Origin: Aurantiacibacter rhizosphaerae
Lineage (GTDB): Bacteria; Pseudomonadota; Alphaproteobacteria; Sphingomonadales; Sphingomonadaceae
NCBI RefSeq assembly: GCF_009807005.1
Contig: NZ_WUBR01000002.1
Location: 434,001-498,000, forward strand
Length of the DNA: 64,000 nt
Direction: 5' to 3'
Positions within the stretch are counted from its first letter, which is position 1. Every line of letters starts with the position of its first letter. Shown one piece after another: positions 17,192-25,525 of the stretch. The notes under the pieces were generated by a model that did not search any database, was not told where the DNA came from, and worked only from the letters and a program-made list of their open reading frames with translations. Position numbers and translations under genes: made by a program.

Positions 17192-17406
17192 TGCGCACCG
17201 AACCCACCTGGCGCATCCCTGTCGGCATCCTGGCGCTGGTCGCCGGGCTGATCGTCTATGCCGTGGTGATCGCGCGTTATGCACCCTCCCTGATCGGCGG
17301 ATGGCCGGTGTGGGCGCAGACGCTGGTGTATATCGTGCTGGGCGTAATTTGGATCAGGCCGCTGCGGCGCTTTTTGATCTGGATGGAAACGGGCCGCTGG
17401 GGCTGA
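17191..17406 (+). CDS. DUF2842 small membrane protein
   Basis: A 71-residue protein with two membrane segments (about residues 10-29 and 38-58) and a conserved end RPLRRFLIWMETGRW, which matches my memory of DUF2842. Function is unknown. The start overlaps the previous stop by one base, so it is coupled to the cyclo-ligase gene, a common arrangement in alphaproteobacteria. An upstream extended frame is ignored because it lies inside the previous gene. Confidence 0.82.
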   Translation: MRTEPTWRIPVGILALVAGLIVYAVVIARYAPSLIGGWPVWAQTLVYIVLGVIWIRPLRRFLIWMETGRWG

Positions 17407-17443
17407 GCCGGAACCGCGACGGCGCGGCAGGTGTTTCACCGCC

Positions 17444-18229
17444 ATGCCAGAACTTCCCGAAGCCGAAGCCAATCGCCGCCGTATCGAAGACCAGTGCCTG
17501 AACCGCACGATCGAAGAGGCAGTGCCGGGCGACAACGTCACCTACATAGATCTTCCCGGCGATAACGAGGCAAAGCGGCTGGTGGGCCGCCGGTTCACCG
17601 AAACGCATCGCCATGGGAAGCTGATCTTCGCAGGATCGAAAACCGGCCCGTGGATCTGCGTGCACCTTGGCATGACGGGAAGCCTTATCCCTTTTGACGA
17701 GGGGGAGGACGAACAGCCCGGCGCCACCAAGTTCCTGATCCGATTCGAAGGCAGCCGTGCCCTCGCCTTTCGCTGCCCGCGCAAGCTGGGGTGGCTGCGG
17801 GTTGTCGATTCGCCGGAGGAGGAGATCGAACGCATCGGCTTTGGCCCGGATGCCATGGCCATTTCACGGGATGATTTCGTGGAGGTGATCGGCGGCACCA
17901 ATGGCGCGGTGAAATCGGCGCTGATCGAGCAGAAGAAAATCGCCGGCGTCGGCAATCTGTGGTCTGACGAAATCCTGTTCGCCATGGGCATCATGCCGGG
18001 CCGCAAGGCCAGCGAGCTGGACGAAAAGACGCTGCGCAAGATGCACGGCGTGATGCAGGATACGCTTGCCGCTGTGATGGATACCAATGCCGATTATTCG
18101 CAGCTTCCCGACAGCTGGCTGATCAGCCATCGCAAGGTGGGCGCCGAATGCCGAAAGTGCGGCGGCACGATTGCGAAAAAGACCGTTGGCGGCCGCAGTG
18201 CGTATCACTGCGACAGCCATCAATCATAA
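17444..18229 (+). CDS. Fpg/Nei-family DNA glycosylase with a C3H-type zinc finger
   Basis: A 261-residue protein starting MPELPEAE, with catalytic Pro2/Glu3, the conserved Lys59 (RHGKLIF), the helix-two-turn-helix segment around GVGNLWSDEILF, and a C-terminal zinc finger. The finger ligands are C236, C239, C256 and H259, where the family normally has a fourth cysteine. It excises oxidised bases and nicks the abasic site. The GVGNLWSDEIL form leans toward Nei/actinobacterial Fpg2-like members rather than classic MutM (which has NIYxSE), so substrate preference is open. It follows DUF2842 by 37 bases. Confidence 0.87.
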   Translation: MPELPEAEANRRRIEDQCLNRTIEEAVPGDNVTYIDLPGDNEAKRLVGRRFTETHRHGKLIFAGSKTGPWICVHLGMTGSLIPFDEGEDEQPGATKFLIRFEGSRALAFRCPRKLGWLRVVDSPEEEIERIGFGPDAMAISRDDFVEVIGGTNGAVKSALIEQKKIAGVGNLWSDEILFAMGIMPGRKASELDEKTLRKMHGVMQDTLAAVMDTNADYSQLPDSWLISHRKVGAECRKCGGTIAKKTVGGRSAYHCDSHQS

Positions 18230-18249
18230 GGCAATAAAAAGGTCCCAAG

Positions 18250-18326
18250 TGGCGCGAGTGACGGGACTTGAACCCGCGACCTTCGGCGTGACAGGCCGAC
18301 ACTCTAACCAACTGAGCTACACCCGC
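18250..18326 (-). tRNA. tRNA-Asp (anticodon GTC)
   Basis: A 77-base tRNA with encoded CCA. Acceptor stem GCGGGTG/CACTCGC (one G-U pair), D-loop AGTTGGTTAGA, anticodon loop CTGTCAC giving GTC, and T-loop GGTTCAAGTCC are all present. It converges on the glycosylase gene. Confidence 0.96.
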
Positions 18327-18360
18327 GCATTTAAGCGGCTAGCGCCTCTTGGGAGCCGCG

Positions 18361-18389
18361 CATCTAGTAGAGGGTCATCACCCTGTCAA
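18361..18389 (-). promoter_or_regulatory. Sigma70-type promoter of tRNA-Asp
   Basis: On the minus strand TTGACA (18389-18384) is followed after 17 bases by TAGATG (18366-18361). The -35 is perfect and the -10 matches the key T, A and one more position. The predicted start is about 28 bases before the tRNA 5' end, a normal leader. The spacer carries a short AGGGT/ACCCT inverted repeat. Confidence 0.6.
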
Positions 18390-18432
18390 CACACCAGAAG
18401 CGGCTTTTTGAACTATCTTCAAATTAGGCTGA

Positions 18433-19752
18433 TCAACCGGCCAGAATCGTGGCTGGAGCTTCCAGCATTTTCTTCAATTCCTGCACGAATGCGGCGGCAT
18501 CATATCCATCCACCACGCGGTGATCGCAGCTGATCGAGATATTCATCAGCTTGCGCTTCTCGATACGCTCCTGCCCATCGCTGCCGGTCACGAACATCGG
18601 CCTTTCGATGATGCGATTCGGGCCGATGATGGCAACTTCGGGCCGGTTGATGACAGGAGTGGTGGCAACGCCGCCCAGCGGGCCGAGAGAAGTGATCGTG
18701 AGGGTGGAGCCTGACAGTTCCCCGGACGTTGCCGTCCCATCCCTGGCCGCCTCTGCCAGCCGCGTGATTTCACGCGCCAGCTGCCACAGGTTCATCCCCT
18801 GCGCATCGCGAATTACGGGCACCATCAGGCCGTTGTCGGTCATGGTGGCCATGCCCAGGTGCACGCTGCCATGGCGCGTCACCACGCGTGCCTCGTCATC
18901 GAAGCGGGCGTTGATCATGGGGAAATCGGGCAGCGTCCTGCAGATTGCCGCGATCATCAGCGGCAGCATGGTAAGCTTGGGCCGGTCCCCCCGGTTGGCA
19001 TTCAGCTGCGCGCGGGTTTCCTCCAGCGCGGTAACGTCGGTTTCCTCGACATAGGTGAAATGCGGGATGTTGCGCTTGGCGGCAGCCATGTTCTCGGCAA
19101 TCCGCTTGCGCAGACCGATGACCTTGATCTCCTCGTCCGCGCGCGCTGCGCCGGAACCGGAATAACCGCCGGAATAGGCAATGAACGAATCGAGATCGGC
19201 GTGGCGGACACGCCCGTCCTCGTGCGGTTTCACGTGTGACAGATCGATGCCAAGGTCCTTGGCACGCTTGCGCACGGCGGGACTGGCCAGCACCTTCGCA
19301 TCATGGCTCGCCGGTTGCGGCGCAGCTGTTGGGGATTGCGCAGGCGCGGCCTTCTCCTCAACCGCCGCCGCGGCATCTTCCTGATCGGAGGCGTCGGGGT
19401 TCTCCACCTCGATACGCGTTTCCACCTCTTCGGACTTTGGCGCCGGTGCTGTCTCTGGCGCAGCTTCGGCAGCAGCCTCGTTTTCCTCGGCAACATCGTC
19501 GGGCACTTCGCCCTCTACCTCGATCACCGCCAGCATGCCGCCGATGGCCACCACGTCGCCAACTTCGCCGGCGACTTCCACCACCGTGCCGGTGACGGGG
19601 CTTTCCATTTCGACGGTCGCCTTGTCGGTCATCATGTCGGCTAGCTGGCCATCTTCCTCGATCCGGTCGCCGACCTGGACGTGCCAGGCGACGATCTCGG
19701 CCTCTGCGATGCCTTCACCGATATCGGGCAGATTAAATGTGAACTTTGCCAT
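18433..19752 (-). CDS. Branched-chain 2-oxoacid dehydrogenase E2 (dihydrolipoyl acyltransferase)
   Basis: A 439-residue protein. One lipoyl domain (residues ~1-80, lipoylated K44 in TDKATVEM), an acidic Ala/Glu/Pro linker to about 150, a peripheral subunit-binding domain (~157-195, ASPAVRKRAKDLGIDL), and the trimeric catalytic domain with the C-terminal HRVVDG (H411, D415). It moves acyl groups from E1-bound ThDP to CoA. It is the third gene of E1alpha-E1beta-E2, 6 bases after E1beta. No lpd (E3) gene follows, so a shared E3 elsewhere is expected. Assignment to branched-chain rather than pyruvate complex rests on the E1 sequences. Confidence 0.93.
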   Translation of the reverse strand: MAKFTFNLPDIGEGIAEAEIVAWHVQVGDRIEEDGQLADMMTDKATVEMESPVTGTVVEVAGEVGDVVAIGGMLAVIEVEGEVPDDVAEENEAAAEAAPETAPAPKSEEVETRIEVENPDASDQEDAAAAVEEKAAPAQSPTAAPQPASHDAKVLASPAVRKRAKDLGIDLSHVKPHEDGRVRHADLDSFIAYSGGYSGSGAARADEEIKVIGLRKRIAENMAAAKRNIPHFTYVEETDVTALEETRAQLNANRGDRPKLTMLPLMIAAICRTLPDFPMINARFDDEARVVTRHGSVHLGMATMTDNGLMVPVIRDAQGMNLWQLAREITRLAEAARDGTATSGELSGSTLTITSLGPLGGVATTPVINRPEVAIIGPNRIIERPMFVTGSDGQERIEKRKLMNISISCDHRVVDGYDAAAFVQELKKMLEAPATILAG

Positions 19753-19758
19753 GGGGCC

Positions 19759-20835
19759 TTACTCGCTCAAAAGCTTGTCGATGGCCTCGCCGATGCGGAC
19801 GGGACCGGGGAAATACGCCCATTCGAGGCTGTGGGGATAGGGTGTGTCGAAACCGGTGACGCGCTCGATAGGCGCTTCAAGGTGGTAGAAGCAGCGTTCC
19901 TGCACCATCGCGGAAAGCTCTGCGCCAAAGCCGGAGGTGCGCGTTGCCTCATGCACGATCAGGCAGCGGCCGGTCTTTTCCACCGAAGCCTCGATCGCTT
20001 CGATATCCAGCGGCACCAACGTGCGCAGATCGAGGATTTCGGCATTCACGCCCTTGGCGCGCGTCACGCTCTCCACCACGTGCACCATGGTGCCATAGGC
20101 GAGGATCGTCAGCGCATCGCCTTCTGTCACGGTGCGCGCCTTGCCGAGCGGGATCTTGTAATAATCCTCCGGCACCTGCGCCTCGTCAAAGCCCTTCCAG
20201 CTCTTGGCGGGCTTGTCGTAGAAACCGTCGAACGGGCCATTATAAATACGCTTCGGCTCGAAGAAGATGACCGGGTCATTATCCTCGATGCAGGAAATCA
20301 GCAGACCCTTCGCATCATAGGGCGTGGAGGGGATGACGGTCTTCAAACCCGAAACGTGGGTGAAGATCGATTCGGGGCTCTGCGAGTGCGTCTGCCCGCC
20401 GAAGATGCCGCCGCCAAAGGGGCTGCGAACCGTCATCGGCGCGATGAATTCCGCAGCGGAGCGATAGCGCAGGCGCGCTGCTTCCGAGACGAGCTGATCT
20501 AGGCCGGGATAGATGTAATCGGCAAACTGGATTTCGGGCACGGGGCGCAGGCCATAGGCGCCCATCCCCACTGCAACACCGATAATGCCGCATTCCGAAA
20601 TCGGTGTGTCGAACACGCGGGTCTTGCCGTATTTTTCCTGCAGGCCTGCGGTGCAGCGGAACACGCCGCCGAAATAGCCGATATCCTCGCCCAGCAGGAT
20701 AACGTCGTCATCGCGTTCCAGCATATTGTCGAGCGCGGAATTGATCGCCTCGATCATGTTCATGTGCTTGACGTTGCCGGTGGCTTTGCCAGCCTCAGGC
20801 GTCTTGGCAGCGGTGTCTGTAGTCATGTCGGTCAT
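19759..20835 (-). CDS. Branched-chain 2-oxoacid dehydrogenase E1 subunit beta
   Basis: A 358-residue transketolase-like C-terminal-half protein. Visible elements are LGEDIGYFGGVFR, TPISECGIIGVAVGMG (with the ThDP-activating Glu) and SVEKTGRCLIVHEATRTSGFGAEL. It pairs with E1alpha to decarboxylate 2-oxoacids of Leu, Ile and Val. The start overlaps the E1alpha stop (ATGA), giving coupled 1:1 synthesis. The first 20 or so residues are a Thr/Ala/Lys-rich tail, longer than usual. Confidence 0.94.
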   Translation of the reverse strand: MTDMTTDTAAKTPEAGKATGNVKHMNMIEAINSALDNMLERDDDVILLGEDIGYFGGVFRCTAGLQEKYGKTRVFDTPISECGIIGVAVGMGAYGLRPVPEIQFADYIYPGLDQLVSEAARLRYRSAAEFIAPMTVRSPFGGGIFGGQTHSQSPESIFTHVSGLKTVIPSTPYDAKGLLISCIEDNDPVIFFEPKRIYNGPFDGFYDKPAKSWKGFDEAQVPEDYYKIPLGKARTVTEGDALTILAYGTMVHVVESVTRAKGVNAEILDLRTLVPLDIEAIEASVEKTGRCLIVHEATRTSGFGAELSAMVQERCFYHLEAPIERVTGFDTPYPHSLEWAYFPGPVRIGEAIDKLLSE

Positions 20836-22139
20836 TCCGCCGGATCCTCGGGAAACTTGATCTGCCTCTCACGGATCGCCTGCGCGGCCTGTTCTTCCAG
20901 GTGCCAGGGCAGTTCCTCGAAAACATCTTCGAACATGGTGTGGAAGGGATGGTGCAGGCCATGGCCAAGGATGCCGTTCTTCTCGGCCTCCTTCATCGCC
21001 TTGCGAACTTCGGCATCCAGCTCTGCATCCATCGCTTCCTGCTGGTCTTCAGACCATTCGCCAAGCGCGATAAGATGCTTCTTCAAACGGTTCACAGGAT
21101 CGCCGAGCGGCCATTCGTTTTGCTCCTCGGCAGAACGATAGGCGCTGGGATCGTCGGACGTGGAATGCCCTTCCGCCCGATATGTAAAATGTTCGATCAG
21201 CGTCGGCCCGCCATTGGCACGGGCGCGGTCTGCGGCCCAGCGTTCGGCGGCGAACACGGCAAGCGGATCGTTGCCGTCCACCCGCAGGCCCGCAATGCCA
21301 TAGCCAATGGCGCGCGCTGCGAAGGTGGCCCGCTCTGCCCCGGCGAAACCGGAGAAGGACGAGATCGCCCACTGATTGTTGATGATATTGAAGATGACCG
21401 GCGCGTTATAGACCGTGGCGAACGTCATCGCGGAGTGGAAATCACCCTCTGCCGTGCTGCCCTCGCCCACCCATGTGGCGGCGATGCGGGAATCGCCCTT
21501 GCTGGCGCTGGCCATGGCAAAACCCGTCGCCTGCGGCAGCTGCGTGGCAAGATTGCCGCTGATTGAGAAGAAGCTCAGACGCTTCGAGCAATACATGATC
21601 GGCAGCTGGCGGCCCTTCAGCTTGTCAGCCTTGTTCGAATAGATCTGGTTGATCATCTCGGTCAGCGCGTAACCGCGTGCGATCAGGCAACCCTGCTGGC
21701 GATAGCTGGGAAAGATCATGTCATCCCCGGCCAGAGCATGGGTGGCGCAGACGCTTGTCGCCTCTTCGCCCGTGCACTTCATGTAAAAGCTGGTCTTGCC
21801 CTGCCTTTGCGCGCGGTACATGCGATTATCGAACGCGCGCACCAGCGCCATTTCACGCAGCATGGCGCGCAAGGTATCGGCATCAAGGCGCGGGTCCCAC
21901 GGGCCGTGGGCCTTGTCGTCATCGCCCAGAACGCGAATCAGATCATTGCAAAGCGGATAGGTTTCACTGGCCTCGGCCGTTTCGTCCGGGCGCGGCTGAT
22001 CGCCTGCCTTGCTGATCTGAAGATCGCTGAAATCTACCGTGTCACCGGGGCGATAGCGCGGTTCCGGAACATGCAATGCGAGCTTGGGTCGATTGCTGCC
22101 CGCCTGATTATCGGCATTCTCGTCCCTTGGTTTGGACAC
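20832..22139 (-). CDS. Branched-chain 2-oxoacid dehydrogenase E1 subunit alpha
   Basis: A 435-residue ThDP enzyme. The N-terminal ~75 residues form an extension with RPKLALHVPEPRYRPGD, as in bacterial branched-chain E1alpha. Then come SFYMKCTGEEA, the ThDP/Mg motif GEGSTAEGDFH..N, and EHFTYRAEGHSTSDDPSAYR, the loop that is phosphorylated in mitochondrial BCKDH. The start is a GTG preceded by GGGAGCAGG. A near-consensus promoter and palindrome lie immediately upstream. The next gene overlaps by 4 bases. The YRAEGHSTSDD loop favours branched-chain over pyruvate substrates. Confidence 0.94.
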   Translation of the reverse strand: MSKPRDENADNQAGSNRPKLALHVPEPRYRPGDTVDFSDLQISKAGDQPRPDETAEASETYPLCNDLIRVLGDDDKAHGPWDPRLDADTLRAMLREMALVRAFDNRMYRAQRQGKTSFYMKCTGEEATSVCATHALAGDDMIFPSYRQQGCLIARGYALTEMINQIYSNKADKLKGRQLPIMYCSKRLSFFSISGNLATQLPQATGFAMASASKGDSRIAATWVGEGSTAEGDFHSAMTFATVYNAPVIFNIINNQWAISSFSGFAGAERATFAARAIGYGIAGLRVDGNDPLAVFAAERWAADRARANGGPTLIEHFTYRAEGHSTSDDPSAYRSAEEQNEWPLGDPVNRLKKHLIALGEWSEDQQEAMDAELDAEVRKAMKEAEKNGILGHGLHHPFHTMFEDVFEELPWHLEEQAAQAIRERQIKFPEDPAE

Positions 22140-22158
22140 GACCTGCTCCCATAAGATT

Positions 22159-22176
22159 ATTCCAATTGATTGGAAT
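22159..22176. promoter_or_regulatory. 18-bp palindrome (candidate operator) overlapping the bkd promoter
   Basis: ATTCCAAT-TG-ATTGGAAT is a perfect inverted repeat with 8-base arms and a 2-base centre. It overlaps the last two bases of the -10 element and covers the expected transcription start of the E1alpha-E1beta-E2 operon, a position typical of a repressor site. The binding protein is not identifiable here; no regulator gene is adjacent. Confidence 0.6.
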
Positions 22177-22203
22177 TATATTAGTCACAAAGGTAACCGT
22201 CAA
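22175..22203 (-). promoter_or_regulatory. Near-consensus sigma70 promoter of the bkd operon
   Basis: On the minus strand TTGACG (22203-22198) and a perfect TATAAT (22180-22175) are spaced by 17 bases. Predicted transcription begins near 22168, leaving a leader of about 29 bases to the GTG at 22139. Such a strong core promoter is unusual in this genome style and suggests tight repression through the overlapping palindrome. Confidence 0.7.
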
Positions 22204-22224
22204 TCCGATCTATCACAGGAATAA

Positions 22225-23172
22225 TCAAACAGCTACAGGTGCGCGCAGGGCTCCTTGCGGTTCGTAATCAACCACCTCAAAATCGTCGAAACAGTAGTCG
22301 AATATTGTCGGCGGCACCCTTTTCAGAACAAGTTTCGGTGCGCCCGCTGGTTCACGCTGTAGCTGCGCTTCCACCAATTCGGTGTGATTGAGGTACAGAT
22401 GCGTATCACCGCCGCTCCACACCAGCTCACCCGGCTGCAGGCCCGCCTGCGCTGCAATCATGCGCGCCAGCAGCGCCGCACCGAACAGATTGAAGGGTAG
22501 CCCAAGCGCCACATCGCAGCTGCGCTGATACAGCAGGCAGTTGAGGCGCGCGTCCTCCCCTTCCCCCGCCACGTGGAACTGATAAGTCTTGTGGCACGGT
22601 GGCAGCGCCATCCGGTCCAGCTCCGCCACGTTCCACCCTTCGATGATGTGGCGGCGGCTGCCAGGATTGGTCTTCAGGCTTTCCACCACCTGCGCCACCT
22701 GGTTGATGCCGGGGCCTTTCTGATACCTGCCATCCGGCCCGTAATCATAGGTGGGCCAGTCCACCCATTGCTTGCCATACACCGGGCCCAGATCGCCCCA
22801 GTTGGCGGCGAATGCCTCATCCGCCACGATCCGCGCTTCGAAATCCTTCTGGCTGATATCCTCGCCACTCGCCTGCCGGTACTTCGCCAGCGGCCAATCG
22901 CTCCAGATCGTAACGCCCTGCTGCAACAGCGGGCGGATATTGGTGTCGCCCGTCAGGAACCACAGCATCTCCTTGGCGGCGGCTTTCCAGTAGACGCGCT
23001 TCGTCGTCAGCAGCGGAACATGGCCGCCACCAAGATTGAAGCGCAGCATGGTGCCGAACACTGAACGGGTGCCCACCCTGGTGCGATCCATGCGCTGATC
23101 CCCATGCTCCCAGATATGGCGCATGAGATCGAGATATTGCCATTCGGGGTGGCGGTCTTGGGTGGTGCTCAT
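22225..23172 (-). CDS. thyA: Thymidylate synthase
   Basis: A 315-residue classical ThyA. It has RTRVGTRSVFG, the nucleophile C193 in MALPPCHKTYQF, LYQRSCDVALGLPFN and HLYLNHTELV. It methylates dUMP to dTMP using methylene-THF. It is longer than the 264-residue E. coli enzyme because of an insertion at about residues 90-150, as seen in the Lactobacillus-type long form. It lies downstream of a 39-base gap after the epimerase gene's start side. No folA is adjacent. Confidence 0.96.
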   Translation of the reverse strand: MSTTQDRHPEWQYLDLMRHIWEHGDQRMDRTRVGTRSVFGTMLRFNLGGGHVPLLTTKRVYWKAAAKEMLWFLTGDTNIRPLLQQGVTIWSDWPLAKYRQASGEDISQKDFEARIVADEAFAANWGDLGPVYGKQWVDWPTYDYGPDGRYQKGPGINQVAQVVESLKTNPGSRRHIIEGWNVAELDRMALPPCHKTYQFHVAGEGEDARLNCLLYQRSCDVALGLPFNLFGAALLARMIAAQAGLQPGELVWSGGDTHLYLNHTELVEAQLQREPAGAPKLVLKRVPPTIFDYCFDDFEVVDYEPQGALRAPVAV

Positions 23173-23211
23173 GGCAACCTCGCTACCACCGGCACCGCCC
23201 TGTCGCCAAGA

Positions 23212-24207
23212 TCACATGCCGTGATATTCCCGATACCAGTTCACAAAGCTGGGAATGCCTTCCTCGATAGAGGTGGTGGGTGCATAGCCAAGATTGCTGC
23301 TGATCGCATCGATATCGGCATAGGTGCGCACCACGTCACCCTTCTGCATGGGCTGCCAGTCGATCTTCACCTCGCGCCCGCATGCCTCGCCCAGCAACTC
23401 GATAGCCTTGGTCAGCTTCTCACTGCGATGGTTGCCGATGTTGTAGATCGCATGCGGTTTTACCGATCCGCCGGGCTTCGCCGCGCCATCATCCGCCGGA
23501 GGATTGTCCAGCACGGCAGTGACGCCTGCAATGATATCGTCGATGAAAGTGAAATCGCGCCACATCTCACCCTTGTTGAAAACAGGGATAGGCTCGCCCG
23601 CCAAGATCTTGCTGGTGAAGATCCACATGGCCATGTCCGGCCTGCCCCACGGACCGTAAACGGTAAAGAAGCGCAGACCCGTTTGCGGAATACGATAGAG
23701 GTGGGCGTAGCTTTCGCTCAACATCTCATCCGCGCGCTTCGTGGCGGCATAGAGCGAAACGGGGTGATCGGCGCGGTCGTCCACGCTGAATGGCACCTTG
23801 TCATTGCCGCCGTAAACGCTGGACGAACTGGCGTAGACCAAGTGCTCCACCTCTCTGTGCCGGGCGATCTCCAGCATGTTGGCATGGCCCACCAGGTTGG
23901 ACTGGATATAGGCAGCCGGGTTCTCCAGCGAATAGCGCACGCCAGCCTGCGCACCCAAATGCACGATGCGATCCAGCTTCACGCCGTCCAGCGCCGCCTC
24001 AAGTGCGCCCATGTCGGCAAAATCGAGCGGAGCAAAGGTGAAATCGCCGCCCAGCTTTTCCAGCCGGGCAAGGCGTGCCTGTTTCAGCGAAGGATCGTAG
24101 TAATCGTTCAGATTATCGATGCCGAATACGGTATCGCCGCGCGCCAGCAAGCGCTCGGCCAAAGCCGCGCCGATGAAACCCGCCACACCTGTGACCAGTA
24201 CTCGCAT
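23212..24207 (-). CDS. NAD-dependent nucleotide-sugar epimerase (UDP-glucuronate 4-epimerase-like)
   Basis: A 331-residue extended SDR. It has TGVAGFIG at residues 6-13, GIDNLNDYYDPSLK (the LNDYYD form typical of UDP-glucuronate epimerases), HLGAQAGVRYS, and catalytic Y153/K157 (YAATK). The product would be UDP-galacturonate for surface polysaccharide. GDP-mannose- or UDP-glucose-type epimerases of the same fold cannot be fully excluded. It is placed apart from other polysaccharide genes except the partial sugar transferase at the far left. Confidence 0.87.
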   Translation of the reverse strand: MRVLVTGVAGFIGAALAERLLARGDTVFGIDNLNDYYDPSLKQARLARLEKLGGDFTFAPLDFADMGALEAALDGVKLDRIVHLGAQAGVRYSLENPAAYIQSNLVGHANMLEIARHREVEHLVYASSSSVYGGNDKVPFSVDDRADHPVSLYAATKRADEMLSESYAHLYRIPQTGLRFFTVYGPWGRPDMAMWIFTSKILAGEPIPVFNKGEMWRDFTFIDDIIAGVTAVLDNPPADDGAAKPGGSVKPHAIYNIGNHRSEKLTKAIELLGEACGREVKIDWQPMQKGDVVRTYADIDAISSNLGYAPTTSIEEGIPSFVNWYREYHGM

Positions 24208-24421
24208 TCGTATATTCCCTTCGATCAGATACTATTCGTCGGCTGCCTAGTGGCATCGCATCCACTGCTTCGCAACGTGTTACCCCCTCATTCCAGACTA
24301 TCCCCCATCTGCGCCAGGGCCGGCTCATTATTGGCGCGCACGGCAGGCTTGCCAGCGCCAGACACTATGCCTATAGGGCCGCCTCTGCCTCGCGGAGGGT
24401 TCACCCTTCGCAAGCACCGGT

Positions 24422-24498
24422 CGGGGAGTAGCTCAGCCTGGTAGAGCACTGTCTTCGGGAGGCAGGGGCCGGAGGTTCGAATCCTCTCTCCCCGACCA
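24422..24498 (+). tRNA. tRNA-Pro (anticodon CGG)
   Basis: A 77-base tRNA. Acceptor stem CGGGGAG/CTCCCCG, anticodon stem CTGTC/GGCAG with loop TTCGGGA giving CGG, T-loop GGTTCGAATCC, and encoded CCA at 24496-24498. It stands at the left edge of the accessory gene block, though no integrase or repeated tRNA 3' end was noticed. The 214 bases after it (24499-24712) show no gene I can support. Confidence 0.95.
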
Positions 24499-24712
24499 AC
24501 TTTCGTCGTTTCCGACAATAAGCCGCAGAATTCCGCCGTTTTCCTTCAACCGAGGAAATCGGTCTGGAGTCCTGCTCGCCGCTTTTGTCGCACGGCCCTT
24601 TCGCTTGTTAACAATCCGAGCGTAGTCCCGGCTGAGCGCGGCGCAGGCGGAGATGATGACTGCGCACCCTCCAAGTGTCTCGATTGCGTGCTGGAGTAGC
24701 CTAACCGTGCCC

Positions 24713-25525
24713 CTACCGCGGTGCGGACACCAGCAGCTCTGCCCGGCGGCTCTGCCAATCGTTCCGGCCAGTTGGTTCCGGCGCTTCGCTGAAAACCTCG
24801 AGGTGGATCGATCCTTCCGGTGCGCCCAGCCCTTCAAGGATGCCGACGATCTTCTCCCCTCTCTGACGGGCCATCTCTTCTCGCTCTACAAGAACTTCGC
24901 CGTTGTCGAGCAGGTTCGCGCCGCGAAACGCACGGACCGATATCTGCACGCCGGGCGTGGCTTCGGCCAGGCGGGCAAGTTCCAGCATGACCATGGCATC
25001 TGGGCCGGAAGCGCGATCTCGCTCGAAGGGGAAGTAGATGGTTTCCGTCTGTCCCAGCGCCACTTCCGGCACGGGCAACGCGCGCAATCGCATGATCTGA
25101 AGGGAGGTTGACGGATCGGCGAGGATCATTGCGCGCTGTTCCTCTGTGATGTCGGGCCGACGTCCAAGTTTCAGCGCGATAATTTCCGGTGTGGCAGGCG
25201 CGATCTCGTCACATTCGAGGGAGAGTTCGGGCAGGACCGAGGCGCGTCCCTCGATCTTCACCCCGCCGCATTCCTGCCCCTCATCGCTCACGTTGCCTTC
25301 CACCAACAGCTTGTGACCAAGCTGCGGCCGGCCCCAATCGGGAGGAATGGACACGCCGTACCGCTCACCATTGTGCCGCACGAAGAAGCAAACGTCGCTG
25401 CGCTCCCCGGTGTCCTGCGCCACGGGGCATGCGACAAAATTCAGATACTCCTGAGCCGAGGCCGGAACGGCGACCGTCATGGCGCATAAGGCGAGGATGG
25501 GAGCCAGTTTTCCGGGCATTCTCAT
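24713..25525 (-). CDS. Secreted protein with a C-terminal OmpA-like domain
   Basis: A 270-residue protein. A signal peptide covers about residues 1-25 (cleavage after ASA). The N-terminal half (~27-115) contains several cysteines (in VACPVA, SDVCFF, QECGGV, SLECDE) and is beta-rich. The C-terminal part (~165-270), starting TETIYFPFERDRA, has the OmpA/MotB-like peptidoglycan-binding pattern: an acidic middle, then REEMARQRGEKIVGILEGLG and the terminal SRRAELLV. Its ATG overlaps the stop of the di-haem cytochrome gene, so the two are coupled and probably act together in the periplasm. Function unknown. Confidence 0.7.
   Translation of the reverse strand: MRMPGKLAPILALCAMTVAVPASAQEYLNFVACPVAQDTGERSDVCFFVRHNGERYGVSIPPDWGRPQLGHKLLVEGNVSDEGQECGGVKIEGRASVLPELSLECDEIAPATPEIIALKLGRRPDITEEQRAMILADPSTSLQIMRLRALPVPEVALGQTETIYFPFERDRASGPDAMVMLELARLAEATPGVQISVRAFRGANLLDNGEVLVEREEMARQRGEKIVGILEGLGAPEGSIHLEVFSEAPEPTGRNDWQSRRAELLVSAPR

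Noticed and set aside
18123-18533. Open frames on both strands around tRNA-Asp (for example VARVTGLEPATFGV)
   Set aside because: Another standard tRNA translation artefact overlapping the tRNA and the ends of real genes.
24288-24837. Minus-strand open frames across tRNA-Pro, containing REDSNLRPLPPEDSALPG and GERIRTSGPCLP
   Set aside because: These are the well-known spurious translations of a tRNA gene; the tRNA explains the sequence.
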